Positions 10,132-19,952 of a stretch of 53,504 nt of DNA are shown here, in pieces; position 1 is the first letter of the stretch, and the number at the start of each line of letters is the position of its first letter. The notes below the pieces were generated by a model that saw only the letters and a program-made list of their open reading frames with translations, was not told the origin of the DNA and did not search any database. Where the stretch lies: contig CANGWA010000002.1 of the NCBI GenBank assembly GCA_947457335.1, forward strand, positions 1 through 53,504, written 5' to 3'. Origin of the DNA: Sphingobacteriaceae bacterium. Lineage in GTDB: Bacteria; Bacteroidota; Bacteroidia; B-17B0; Aurantibacillaceae. A program made the position numbers and the translations under genes.

Positions 10132-10148
10132 GCAACTCATTTACGCGT

Positions 10149-11882
10149 ATGAAAAAGTTGATTTTGGGTTTATCCCTCTTACCGATGCTGCATCAAGCAC
10201 AAACGTTGCAGGATGCCATTAAAAAAACAGATGGTGAGAACTTTGAAAGTGCTGCAGCAGATTACCGCGCACTGCTTACTAAGGATCCGACCAAGGGGGA
10301 TGTGTATTTTCACTTTGGCGAGAACTTCATTAAGAATGATTTAGCGGACAGCGCTCTTGTATACTATAAAAAAGGCATTGAGGTGAACCCTACCAATCCT
10401 TTAAACTATGTTGGTGCAGGTAAGGTATTGTTGATGAACAACAAAACCGACGATGCGAAGGCACAGTTTTACAAAGCCACATCGCTTTCAGCGAATAAAA
10501 ACGCAGAAGTCTTTAGGAGGATTGCAGAGGCGTGGTTAACGACAACGAACAAGAACGCAGATGAAGCCATTGCGCAACTCAACGTAGCCATTAAACTTGA
10601 GGGCAAGAATGCCGAGAATTACATTTTGATGGGTGATGCGCAGTTGGAAAAAAACCCCACTGACGGGAGCACGCCTGTGAAAAGCTACCAGACTGCAACC
10701 TCGATGAATCCGAAGAGTTCAAAAGGATTGTTGCGTACCGGTAAATTGTATCAGCGTGCGCGCAATTATCCATTAGCGTTAGATTTTTACCGCCAAGCCC
10801 TTGGAGTAGACGCTAATTTTGCGCCCGCTTACAGAGAAATTGCGGAGGTGTACATGTTGTATAACCAACCCGCTAAAGCCATTGAAAATTGGAAGAAATA
10901 TCTAGAACTCAACAACAGTAACGATGCGCGTTACCGTTACATGAGCGCTTTGTACCAAAACAAGCAATATGCAGAAGCCATTACCGAATACGAAACGTTG
11001 GCCGCAGCGAATTATAAAAACCCCTACTTGTACCGATTGGGTGCTTATTGCTATGAAGAGTTAGGAGATAAGACCGATAAAGAAGCCTATGTAAAAGGAC
11101 TAAAAGCCATTACCACCTTTTTCAGTGTAGCAGGTACTTCATTCAAGTACCTAGCCACCGATTACCGTTATCAAGCCTTATTGCTGTTAAGAAACGGTAA
11201 GGATGCCGAAGGAGAAGCAGCGTTGGCGACTGCGCTATCTATGGATGCCGCAATGGGCAATGAAATTTACCCGAAAATTGCGAAGATTTATGCCGATGCT
11301 AAAAATCCAGCCCGCACCGTTTACTTCATGGATAAAAAGCGCAAGGGGAATTTCGCCAACTTATCGATTACCGATGCTTATGAAGTAGGCCGTGCTTACT
11401 TTAAACTTGGTGAAGCAAAAGCCATTGAATTGAACAACATGAAGCTGGCGCTTCAAAAAAGCAAGAAGCCGTTGGACAATTCAGAGACCAAGGTGTTGCG
11501 TCAGCGTACAGATTCATTAATGAAGCTGTCTGACTCTGCGTTTATTCGTGTGGTTACTGTTAATCCGACATACATGTTAGGCTACATTTTCCGTGGTCGT
11601 TCTAACAACTACTTGGACACGGATGCTGGTAGGGATACCGCAAAAGTCAATTATGAGAAAGTAATTTCGATGAGTAAGCCAGAAGAGAAAACGGGAGCGT
11701 ATAAAAACTATGTGACCGAGGCATACGAGTACTTGGGGTATTACTATGTGCGGACGAAGAATGATGCCAAGGCCAAGGAGATTTTTACAGAATTAAAAAA
11801 CTTGGATCCGAATAACGAAAAGGCAAAAGCTTACTTCAATCCACCAAAGCCCGCTGCAGCGCCAGCGGCACCAAAAAAATAA
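10149..11882 (+). CDS. Exported tetratricopeptide-repeat protein
   Basis: Signal peptide, many TPR-like repeats (e.g. FAPAYREIAEVYMLYNQPAKAIENWKKYLELN). Confidence 0.9.
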   Translation: MKKLILGLSLLPMLHQAQTLQDAIKKTDGENFESAAADYRALLTKDPTKGDVYFHFGENFIKNDLADSALVYYKKGIEVNPTNPLNYVGAGKVLLMNNKTDDAKAQFYKATSLSANKNAEVFRRIAEAWLTTTNKNADEAIAQLNVAIKLEGKNAENYILMGDAQLEKNPTDGSTPVKSYQTATSMNPKSSKGLLRTGKLYQRARNYPLALDFYRQALGVDANFAPAYREIAEVYMLYNQPAKAIENWKKYLELNNSNDARYRYMSALYQNKQYAEAITEYETLAAANYKNPYLYRLGAYCYEELGDKTDKEAYVKGLKAITTFFSVAGTSFKYLATDYRYQALLLLRNGKDAEGEAALATALSMDAAMGNEIYPKIAKIYADAKNPARTVYFMDKKRKGNFANLSITDAYEVGRAYFKLGEAKAIELNNMKLALQKSKKPLDNSETKVLRQRTDSLMKLSDSAFIRVVTVNPTYMLGYIFRGRSNNYLDTDAGRDTAKVNYEKVISMSKPEEKTGAYKNYVTEAYEYLGYYYVRTKNDAKAKEIFTELKNLDPNNEKAKAYFNPPKPAAAPAAPKK

Positions 11883-11906
11883 AAACCTAAATTGTTGTCA
11901 TTAATT

Positions 11907-11949
11907 TAAACCACTCATTTCTGCGGATTTGAGTGGTTTAGTTTTTTTT
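11907..11949 (+). terminator. Intrinsic terminator after TPR gene
   Basis: TAAACCACTCA-(12 nt)-TGAGTGGTTTA followed by gTTTTTTTT. Confidence 0.88.
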
Positions 11950-12012
11950 ATGCCCGTTAAAACACTATTTCAAAGGTGTAGACGCGCTTTCGGCACTTAG
12001 TTTTACCAAGTT

Positions 12013-13113
12013 ATGGAAGAAGCGGTGTGCAGAATAGGCCTCACCTTGATTGAAGGCGTTGGGGATGTGAATGCAAAAGCCTTATTGGCTTACTGTGGAA
12101 GCGCTCGGGAAGTGTTCTTACAGAAAAAAGCACATTTATTAAAAATTCCGGGGATAGGTCCCGCAACAACTAGCTCCATTTTAAAAAGCAAATCTGTACT
12201 CAAGCGAGCAGAAGAAGAATTGGTATTTATAGAAAAGTATCAGATAACCCCCTTGTTTTTTACCGATGAAAATTATCCGTTACGGTTAAAGCAGTGCGAT
12301 GATGGTCCCTTGATGCTCTACTATAAAGGCACGGCTAACCTCAATGCAGAGAAAGTGATTGCAATTGTGGGCACACGTTCGCCTTCGGAATACGGAAAAG
12401 AAAAAACAGCAGAGCTGGTAAGCGACTTACAGGCGACGGGTGCTTTGATTGTGAGCGGTTTGGCGTATGGGGTGGATACGTTAGCGCACAAAAGCGCCTT
12501 GGAGGTTGGACTAGAAACGGTTGGGGTACTAGGTCATGGGCTAGACCGCATCTACCCCATGGCGAACAACCGTTTAGCTAAGCGCATGCTTGGGCATGGC
12601 GGATTATTAACCGATTTCAGAAGCGGCACCTTGCCCGAGGCGGTTAATTTTCCGAAGCGCAACCGCATAGTAGCCGGTTTGTGTGATGCATTGATCATGA
12701 TTGAGAGCCGGCGTACAGGCGGTAGTCTTATTACGGCAACCATAGCCAATAGTTACAATAGGGATGTCTTTGCACTGCCTGGACGGGCCGGGGAACCCAT
12801 GGCAGAGGGAGGAAATGGACTGATTAAGCGCAACGGTGCCGCGCTGGTTGAAACGGCGGAAGATTTGTTACTAGCCATGCGTTGGCAGGCCGATGAAAAA
12901 CCAAGGAAGTCGGTTGCCCAACTCAAGCTTGCTGTCAATTTAACCCACGAAGAGCGGTTGGTATTGAGTTTACTCTCAGGCAACGAGGTGTTGCACATTG
13001 ATGAGATTTGTGTAGCGGCCCAGATGCCGGTGAGTAAGGTGGCCGCTATTTTGTTGCAATTAGAGTTTTACCAACTCGTGCGGAGCAAGCCAGGAAAAAT
13101 GTATAGTGTTTGA
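12013..13113 (+). CDS. dprA: DNA-processing protein DprA
   Basis: IAIVGTRSPSEYGKEKTAELVSDLQATGALIVSGLAYGVDTLAHKSALE...GRAGEP..GGNGLIKRNGAALVETAEDLL. Confidence 0.95.
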   Translation: MEEAVCRIGLTLIEGVGDVNAKALLAYCGSAREVFLQKKAHLLKIPGIGPATTSSILKSKSVLKRAEEELVFIEKYQITPLFFTDENYPLRLKQCDDGPLMLYYKGTANLNAEKVIAIVGTRSPSEYGKEKTAELVSDLQATGALIVSGLAYGVDTLAHKSALEVGLETVGVLGHGLDRIYPMANNRLAKRMLGHGGLLTDFRSGTLPEAVNFPKRNRIVAGLCDALIMIESRRTGGSLITATIANSYNRDVFALPGRAGEPMAEGGNGLIKRNGAALVETAEDLLLAMRWQADEKPRKSVAQLKLAVNLTHEERLVLSLLSGNEVLHIDEICVAAQMPVSKVAAILLQLEFYQLVRSKPGKMYSV

Positions 13114-13236
13114 AGGGCCTTTCATTCCCCATTTTTTGGGAAGTAATGCTAAGCCGCGGCGATTTCTAAATTCACGATAATTTGGTTTTATTGCATTTGT
13201 AAAAGTAATACCTTCGAGGAAGTGCAGGCAGTTACT

Positions 13237-15429
13237 ATGCAAATTGACTTAGAAGCAGAACGTAAAGAGATTTTAAACCGTTACAGAAAACTCATAAAGG
13301 CGTGTAAGCGCCGTTTAGAGAGGGGTGATAAGGACATTATTCGCAAGGCCTTTGAAGTTGCTGTAGAGGCGCATAAAGAAATGCGTCGCAAAAGTGGTGA
13401 GCCCTATATATACCACCCCATTTCGGTAGCACAGATTTGTGCGGAAGAAATTGGCTTGGGCACAACAGGCATTGTATGTGCCTTGTTGCATGACACGGTA
13501 GAAGACACCGATCTTACACTAGATGACATTCAGGGGCTATTTGGTGAAAAAGTTGCACAGATTATTGATGGTTTAACGAAGATTTCGGGTGTGGTGGATC
13601 AATCCTCATCCATGCAGGCGGAGAACTTCAGAAAAGTGTTGTTAACGATGAGTGAGGACATTCGTGTCATCCTCATCAAGATAGCTGACCGTTTGCACAA
13701 CATGCGCACTTTAGAGCACATGAAGCGTGACAAGCAGATCAAGATTGCCAGTGAAACCTTGTTTTTGTATGCGCCGTTGGCCCACCGCTTAGGTTTAAAT
13801 GCCATTAAAACGGAACTTGAAAATTTGGGACTAAAGTATACAGACAGTGATTCCTTCAACGACATTGCCAACCGTTTAAAAGAAAGTGAGCCAGAGCGCA
13901 AACGGTTTATTCAAAAGTTTATCGAACCTTTAAAGGAGATTCTCTCAGAGCAAGGCTTTAAGTTTAAAATTTTCGGCCGGCCGAAATCCATTTATAGCAT
14001 CTACAACAAGATGCGCACCAAGCATGTAGCATACGAGGAGATTTACGACTTGTTTGCCATACGCATTGTCATTGATTCAGCGGCAGAGAATGAAAAGTCG
14101 GATTGTTGGAAAGTTTACTCAATCATAACTGATTTTTACCACCCTAGTCCCGATCGCTTGCGCGACTGGATTTCTACTCCCAAAAGCAATGGTTACGAAA
14201 GTTTGCATACCACTGTAATGGGTCCCCAAGGGAAATGGGTAGAGGTGCAAATTCGCACCACAAGAATGGACGATTTGGCTGAGAATGGTTATGCCGCTCA
14301 TTGGAAATACAAGGATAGTGCGGCTGAGAAAGAAAATCAATTTGAGAACTGGATCAACCGTGTAAGGGAGATGTTGGAGAACCCTGACCCGAATGCGCTT
14401 GAGTTCATGGATGATTTCAAGTTGAATCTGTTTGCGGACGAGATGTTTGTTTTTACGCCGAAGGGTGACATGAAAACACTTCCGGTGGGAGCCACCGCAT
14501 TGGACTTTGCCTTTGAGATTCACACCAAGGTAGGCGAGCACTGTATCGGCGCAAAAGTTAACCATAAATTGGTGCCACTGAGCCATGAATTGGCCAGCGG
14601 TGACCAGGTGGAGATTTTGACAAGCAACAAACAATCGCCGAAGGACGATTGGTTGAATTTTGTTATTACGGCAAAGGCCAAATCCAAAATAAAAAGCAGT
14701 CTCAAGGATCAACGCAAAAAAATTGCAGAAGACGGAAAGGAAATTATGCATCGCAAATTTGAGCGGCATAGGCTTTCATTCGACAACAACACCATCAATG
14801 AGTTCTGCAATTTCCTTAAACTCCCTAGTTCACAAGAACTTTTTTACAGAGCCTCTTTGGGGAATGTAGATATTAAGGAGATAAAGGACTTTGTAAAGCA
14901 CCGTCAAGACGGCCATAAGCAAAGAAAACAAGACACCAAAATTGAACAGCTCGTTACCAGTGCTCGTGGCAAAACAGACATGCTGGTAATTGGAGATGAC
15001 ATGCAGAAGCTGGATTACAGCATAGCGCCCTGTTGCAATGCTATTCCAGGAGACGACGTTTTTGGCTTTATAACCATTAATGAAGGCATTAAAATTCACC
15101 GGGTGAATTGCCCAAATGCCATCAAACTTTTGTCGAACTATGCTTACCGTGTGGTAAAGGCGAAGTGGACTAATGACCAATTGATCTCGTTCTTAGCGGG
15201 ATTAAAGATTACCGGCACCGATGAGATTGGCATTGTGAACAACATCACCAAGGTTATTTCAAACGAGAACAATGTGAACATGCGTTCGATTAATTTTGAC
15301 ACGGATGACGGATTGTTTGAAGGTACGATTATGGTATTTGTGCACGACACCAAGCACTTGAATCACCTCATTGAAAATTTAAAAAAAGTAAAAGGGGTAG
15401 CGAAGGTTGAGCGGATTGACCAAAAATAA
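13237..15429 (+). CDS. Bifunctional (p)ppGpp synthetase/hydrolase, RelA/SpoT family
   Basis: HD hydrolase (ALLHDTVEDTDLT), synthetase (IFGRPKSIYSIYNKM), TGS and ACT domains. ATG at 13237 preferred. Confidence 0.95.
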   Translation: MQIDLEAERKEILNRYRKLIKACKRRLERGDKDIIRKAFEVAVEAHKEMRRKSGEPYIYHPISVAQICAEEIGLGTTGIVCALLHDTVEDTDLTLDDIQGLFGEKVAQIIDGLTKISGVVDQSSSMQAENFRKVLLTMSEDIRVILIKIADRLHNMRTLEHMKRDKQIKIASETLFLYAPLAHRLGLNAIKTELENLGLKYTDSDSFNDIANRLKESEPERKRFIQKFIEPLKEILSEQGFKFKIFGRPKSIYSIYNKMRTKHVAYEEIYDLFAIRIVIDSAAENEKSDCWKVYSIITDFYHPSPDRLRDWISTPKSNGYESLHTTVMGPQGKWVEVQIRTTRMDDLAENGYAAHWKYKDSAAEKENQFENWINRVREMLENPDPNALEFMDDFKLNLFADEMFVFTPKGDMKTLPVGATALDFAFEIHTKVGEHCIGAKVNHKLVPLSHELASGDQVEILTSNKQSPKDDWLNFVITAKAKSKIKSSLKDQRKKIAEDGKEIMHRKFERHRLSFDNNTINEFCNFLKLPSSQELFYRASLGNVDIKEIKDFVKHRQDGHKQRKQDTKIEQLVTSARGKTDMLVIGDDMQKLDYSIAPCCNAIPGDDVFGFITINEGIKIHRVNCPNAIKLLSNYAYRVVKAKWTNDQLISFLAGLKITGTDEIGIVNNITKVISNENNVNMRSINFDTDDGLFEGTIMVFVHDTKHLNHLIENLKKVKGVAKVERIDQK

Positions 15430-15430
15430 T

Positions 15431-15988
15431 TTACTCGCTTATTACACGTTGCCTGACTTTTATGGCTGGATTACCTTGATAGATGCCATAGGGCTCAAGT
15501 GCTGATGTAGCCGTGCTGCCAGCAGTAAGCAAGCTGTGGGACCCGAGACGAACACCAGGTGTAACAAGACTTCTGGCACCAACCCAGGCACCTTCTTCTA
15601 AGTGTATTTCCTTAACAATTAGATCAAAAGTCGCCTTTTTATAATTGTGATTGCCACACAGTAGCATTGCGCCTTGCGAGATGCAACAGTTATCGTGAAT
15701 GGTTACATTAGCAAGGTTATCAATCCACACCTGTTCACCAATCCATACCTGATTACCCACAACCAATCGCCATGGGTACTTGATCGAAACGTGCGGTTTG
15801 ATAACAACGCCCTTTCCCACCTTTGCCCCGAAGAGGCGCAGCAGGAAGCGCTTGGTGCCATAAAACGGAAAAGCCGATTTAAAAAAAGCGACAGAGACGA
15901 TGTACCACAATCCCCTCCTAAAAGGTGATCCTCCCGGCTTGTACCAGGTGTTTTTATAAACCGCGAGATTTGTTTTTAGCTGACTCAT
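15431..15988 (-). CDS. WcaF-like left-handed beta-helix acetyltransferase
   Basis: YKPGGSPFRRGLWYIVSVAFFKSAFPFYGTKRFLLRLFGAKVGKGVVIKPHVSIKYPWRLVVGNQVWIGEQVWIDNLANVTI. Start MSQLKTN at 15988 preferred. Confidence 0.85.
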   Translation of the reverse strand: MSQLKTNLAVYKNTWYKPGGSPFRRGLWYIVSVAFFKSAFPFYGTKRFLLRLFGAKVGKGVVIKPHVSIKYPWRLVVGNQVWIGEQVWIDNLANVTIHDNCCISQGAMLLCGNHNYKKATFDLIVKEIHLEEGAWVGARSLVTPGVRLGSHSLLTAGSTATSALEPYGIYQGNPAIKVRQRVISE

Positions 15989-17117
15989 AAAACATGTCCT
16001 TGTATTGAGCTGCCAACAGCCCATGATCTGTTGCTTGACGAATATAGTTAATTGCCGCTTTTGATCGGGTATCAAAAGCCGATTGATCTAATTCGGCCAA
16101 CTCCTCAATCGCTTTGGTATAAGCACTCACGTCGGAGATTGCCAAATCGTAACCCGCCCCGGCCACTTGCAGGTGGCGCCAAGGTGTTTGATCGCTTATG
16201 ATAACCGGACAACCTGAAAAAAGACTTTCCACGATAGAATGGCCAAAATTTTCGTTGGTCGTTGGGAGCAAAAGCGCATGGTACTGCGATACCACTGATT
16301 GTACTTCGTTGAATCCTAACTGTCCTTTATAATTTACATGTATGTGCTTAGGCAATTTGTTGATGATGCTTTCACACATTTGCCAGTAGGCAGGATCTTC
16401 TTTAGATCCAAAAACATCGTAAGTTATTTCTATATCCGAGCGAACAGCCTTTAAGCATTGAAGTGCCATGTGTAAGTTTTTAACTGGAGCTACGCGAGAC
16501 AGATAAAACAATCTAAGTCTTCCCTTCTCTTTTGGGCGGATGGTTGCTACCTCTTGGGAGTGGTTCGCGTTGGCCACGTTAAATATTCTTGCTTTTGGGA
16601 AGCGCCTTTGAATGTCTTTCACCTCTTGCTCATTCGTCGCATGAAAACAAACATTGGAGAAGGCACTCGACCATTGTAAGATTTTAAGCACCAATTGTTT
16701 CTTAAACGGTTTAATGGACATAGCGCCCTTGCCTAACATGCCGCGAGGCGCCAGCAAGAAGGGTTTGTCGATAGCATTTTTCATTTGCACCACTTGCAAC
16801 GCAAAGGGAAAAGACCAAAAACTATTGAGATAAACTAAATCCACATTCAATTGTTTCAACACAAGCGCCATTTTTTCTTTGTTCAAACAGTCGTTGCTAA
16901 AATAGTAATACCCTACCCCATCGCTTTCGAAGCGTTCGTTGGGGCGGATGTTGGCATATGGTTGTCCACTCCCTAGATCCGTATTGCGTGTGATAACCGT
17001 GATACTAACCTCGTGTTTCAGTAATTGAATGAGGGCGTGAATGGACCGAACGGGTCCGCCTGCATTCGTCCCGGGTAAGTACCAATCCGTGAGTATGGCC
17101 ACGTGTAATTTAGTCAA
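15954..17117 (-). CDS. Glycosyltransferase family 4-like
   Basis: VAILTDWYLPGTNAGGPVRSIHALIQLL...LFYLSRVAPVKNLHMALQCL...LLLPTTNENFGHSIVESLFSGCPVIISDQTPWR. TTG start at 17117 inferred. Confidence 0.85.
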   Translation of the reverse strand: MTKLHVAILTDWYLPGTNAGGPVRSIHALIQLLKHEVSITVITRNTDLGSGQPYANIRPNERFESDGVGYYYFSNDCLNKEKMALVLKQLNVDLVYLNSFWSFPFALQVVQMKNAIDKPFLLAPRGMLGKGAMSIKPFKKQLVLKILQWSSAFSNVCFHATNEQEVKDIQRRFPKARIFNVANANHSQEVATIRPKEKGRLRLFYLSRVAPVKNLHMALQCLKAVRSDIEITYDVFGSKEDPAYWQMCESIINKLPKHIHVNYKGQLGFNEVQSVVSQYHALLLPTTNENFGHSIVESLFSGCPVIISDQTPWRHLQVAGAGYDLAISDVSAYTKAIEELAELDQSAFDTRSKAAINYIRQATDHGLLAAQYKDMFYESAKNKSRGL

Positions 17118-18996
17118 CTGAAATTTGATTTTTATTGATCCAGTCCGCAAGTGCCACCAAGTGCCAAATACGCCCGGCATTAACGCCATTTTTGCCCGCT
17201 TCGAAATTTTTCCAAATCCGTTGAATGCCTACTTCGTTAGCAAAAGGCATTTGAGAAAGCAGGTTGAGATTTTGCACACAAAAAGCATGCAATTCCTTCT
17301 TCATCCAATGCTCCCACGGCAGAGTAAAGCCCATTTTTGGTCGGTGGATAATTTCAGGAGGTAATAAATCGCCCAAGCTATCTGTGAGTAGTTTTTTTGG
17401 GGTGTGTGGGTATTTCCATTCATCGGGCACATTGAGCACGTACTCGATTAGCTGGTGATCGAGAAAAGGCTCACGGACTTCGAGAGAAACCGCCATGCTC
17501 ATTTGATCCGCATCCCGTAACAGAACGTTTTGAAGATACGTTTTATGCTCCGCCACACTAACCGCACTCAGTAAATGATCATTTGCTTGCGGTACAGTAT
17601 CCATGATGGCTCTCAGTTGATTGTGATAATTTGACTCTTTAACTAAGGAACGTAGAACCTTATCTGGAAAAAGAGCGCGGTTCAGTGGATAAGTGCTTTC
17701 AAAGTCAATCTTAGACAGTGCAAGTAGGTCTGCCTTGCGTCCAGAATTTATATCCGAACGCAGCAATCGATAACCACTCGCTGCCATTTTTCTTAAAGCG
17801 GGGGGGAGATTGCTTACCCAAGAGCTAGACGCCAGTTGGTGCATCCGTTTAAACACGCCGTAGCCCGCAAACAATTCATCTCCTCCCACACCGCTAAGAG
17901 CCATTGTAATGCCAGCTCTTCGTGCGGCACGTGAAACAATGTAGGTATTCGGGCCATCGCCACCGGGATGATCTATAGCCGCAAGTGCTTCAGGCAAAGC
18001 CTCTAAAAAATGATCTGGAGAAAGCACAATTTCCTCATGCACCGTGTTAAATTTTTTTGCGATGAGTCGTGCGTAATGTGATTCCGAAAATTCCGATTCA
18101 TCAAAAGCAATATTAAAAGTACGCACCCGTTCGGTCGAGGCCTGACTCATTAACGCTACGATGGCACTTGAGTCGATGCCTCCAGACAAAAACGCGCCAA
18201 AAGGTACATCGGCATTGAGGCGTTTGGCAACTGCCGCATAAAGCAACTCATATACCCTTCGGCAGGTCGCCTCGTATGTTTCTTCCTTATTGGACCCAAC
18301 TTTAAACCGGTACCACGACGACTTCGTTAACTCGCCATCCCGCAAGGTAAGATAATGTCCCGGCTCCAATAATTGAATTTGTTTGACAATGGTATTGGGT
18401 GCATGTATGGTTTGGTACATGAAGTACTCGGACATCGCCTCGTGGTGCAGTGTGAACTTGGAAAAACCACTTTTTAAAATTGCTCTTAATTCACTTGCAA
18501 AAACCAATCCTTCCTTGCCAAAATAATAATACAGAGGTTTCACACCAAAGCGATCTCTTACCAAGAACAGTTCACCATTTTGTTTATCATAGATCGCAAA
18601 GGCAAACATGCCCTGGAGGTATTGGAGACACTCCTTTCCCCAGCGGAGATAGGCTGCCATGAGGACTTCGGTGTCAGAATTTGTCTTAAAAAAATAAGGC
18701 GTTGTAGCGGTGCCGTGAGGTGCCCGTTGGAGTTCTAACTTCAGCTCCTTGTAATTGTAAAGTTCGCCATTGTAAACCATTACATAACGCCCACTGGGCT
18801 CATAAAACGGCTGGTTACCATCTGCGCTCAAATCGATAATGGACAATCGGCGGTGTCCCAAACACAGCTGTCCGTGCTGAAAATGTCCGTCATTATCTGG
18901 CCCACGATGCGCCATGCAGCGATTCATGGTCGCGACCAACTCCCTTTGTTTATCGGGTGAATACAGCGCGCTGAACAAACCACTAATGCCGCACAT
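17110..18996 (-). CDS. asnB: Asparagine synthase (glutamine-hydrolysing)-like
   Basis: N-terminal MCGISGLFS Ntn hydrolase; PFGAFLSGGIDSSAIVALMSQ PP-loop; EVREPFLDHQLIEYVL. Confidence 0.9.
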   Translation of the reverse strand: MCGISGLFSALYSPDKQRELVATMNRCMAHRGPDNDGHFQHGQLCLGHRRLSIIDLSADGNQPFYEPSGRYVMVYNGELYNYKELKLELQRAPHGTATTPYFFKTNSDTEVLMAAYLRWGKECLQYLQGMFAFAIYDKQNGELFLVRDRFGVKPLYYYFGKEGLVFASELRAILKSGFSKFTLHHEAMSEYFMYQTIHAPNTIVKQIQLLEPGHYLTLRDGELTKSSWYRFKVGSNKEETYEATCRRVYELLYAAVAKRLNADVPFGAFLSGGIDSSAIVALMSQASTERVRTFNIAFDESEFSESHYARLIAKKFNTVHEEIVLSPDHFLEALPEALAAIDHPGGDGPNTYIVSRAARRAGITMALSGVGGDELFAGYGVFKRMHQLASSSWVSNLPPALRKMAASGYRLLRSDINSGRKADLLALSKIDFESTYPLNRALFPDKVLRSLVKESNYHNQLRAIMDTVPQANDHLLSAVSVAEHKTYLQNVLLRDADQMSMAVSLEVREPFLDHQLIEYVLNVPDEWKYPHTPKKLLTDSLGDLLPPEIIHRPKMGFTLPWEHWMKKELHAFCVQNLNLLSQMPFANEVGIQRIWKNFEAGKNGVNAGRIWHLVALADWINKNQISVD

Positions 18997-19952
18997 CAGC
19001 TAATTGAAGCTAAAAATTTTTCACTTTGAAGCATTTTACGGATGCCATCTTCAACCGTGATTAAGGGTTTTCCGAGAATAGTCTTCATGTTACTATTATC
19101 AGGTTGACGGCGGGTCATGTCACCATCTTTTAGCGGATCGAGATAAACAATTTTTGAAGAAGAGCCGGTTAAACGAATTACCACCTCAGCGAGTTCTTTT
19201 ACGCTCAGAAGCTCATCGTTTCCAATGTTGATGACATCGTTTTTCATCAATCCGTTTTCAAAAATTTTATTGCACACCTCAACTGTATCGTCCACATAAG
19301 TAAACGTCCTTGTTTGCAGTCCATCACCATAAATTGTAATGTCTTGGCCTCTGAGCGCGGCGGCTAAAAAGCGAGACACCACGAAGTCGGTGCTTTGTCC
19401 CGGGCCATAGGTATTAAAAAAACGAAAAATGGTGTATGGTAGATTGTAGACTTGCCAGTAACTCCTGAAAAAACTTTCGCCAACATTTTTTACCACGGCG
19501 TAAGGCACTCGGCTATTGAGTGGTGTGGTATGTTCGTGTTGTGGTAATTGCACAGGCTCTCCGTAAACCTCGGAACTTGAAGAAAAATACACGTGCTTTA
19601 CAGAAGAATTTTTAGATAGATTAAGTATGTGTCGGAACCCTTCGATATCATTTAAGACGGCGATAGGATTCGCTTGTGTTCTGGCCACTCCAACGACGGC
19701 TGCAAAATGAAATACGTAGTCAAATTGCTGGGACTGCATCACTGCAGAGATGTCTAAAAAATTATTGACATCGGCGCGAATAAATTTCCAATTTTCAAAC
19801 AACGCGTCGGGCAATTTCGCCATCATACCTGTTGAAAGGTCATCGACAATCACCAGTTCATTGCGTTCATTTTGCACAAGTTTAGCCGCCAACGCACCGC
19901 CAACATTTCCAGCGCCACCAGTGATGAGAATTTTTCTTTTATGGGTATTCAT
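18996..19952 (-). CDS. NAD-dependent nucleotide-sugar epimerase/dehydratase
   Basis: ILITGGAGNVGGALAAKLV...SSSSEVYGEP...VPYAVVKNVGE...RFFNTYGPGQ; extended SDR. Confidence 0.88.
   Translation of the reverse strand: MNTHKRKILITGGAGNVGGALAAKLVQNERNELVIVDDLSTGMMAKLPDALFENWKFIRADVNNFLDISAVMQSQQFDYVFHFAAVVGVARTQANPIAVLNDIEGFRHILNLSKNSSVKHVYFSSSSEVYGEPVQLPQHEHTTPLNSRVPYAVVKNVGESFFRSYWQVYNLPYTIFRFFNTYGPGQSTDFVVSRFLAAALRGQDITIYGDGLQTRTFTYVDDTVEVCNKIFENGLMKNDVINIGNDELLSVKELAEVVIRLTGSSSKIVYLDPLKDGDMTRRQPDNSNMKTILGKPLITVEDGIRKMLQSEKFLASIS

Noticed and set aside
14119-14769. 216-aa minus-strand ORF within the RelA/SpoT gene
   Set aside because: Antisense shadow ORF inside a strongly recognised gene.
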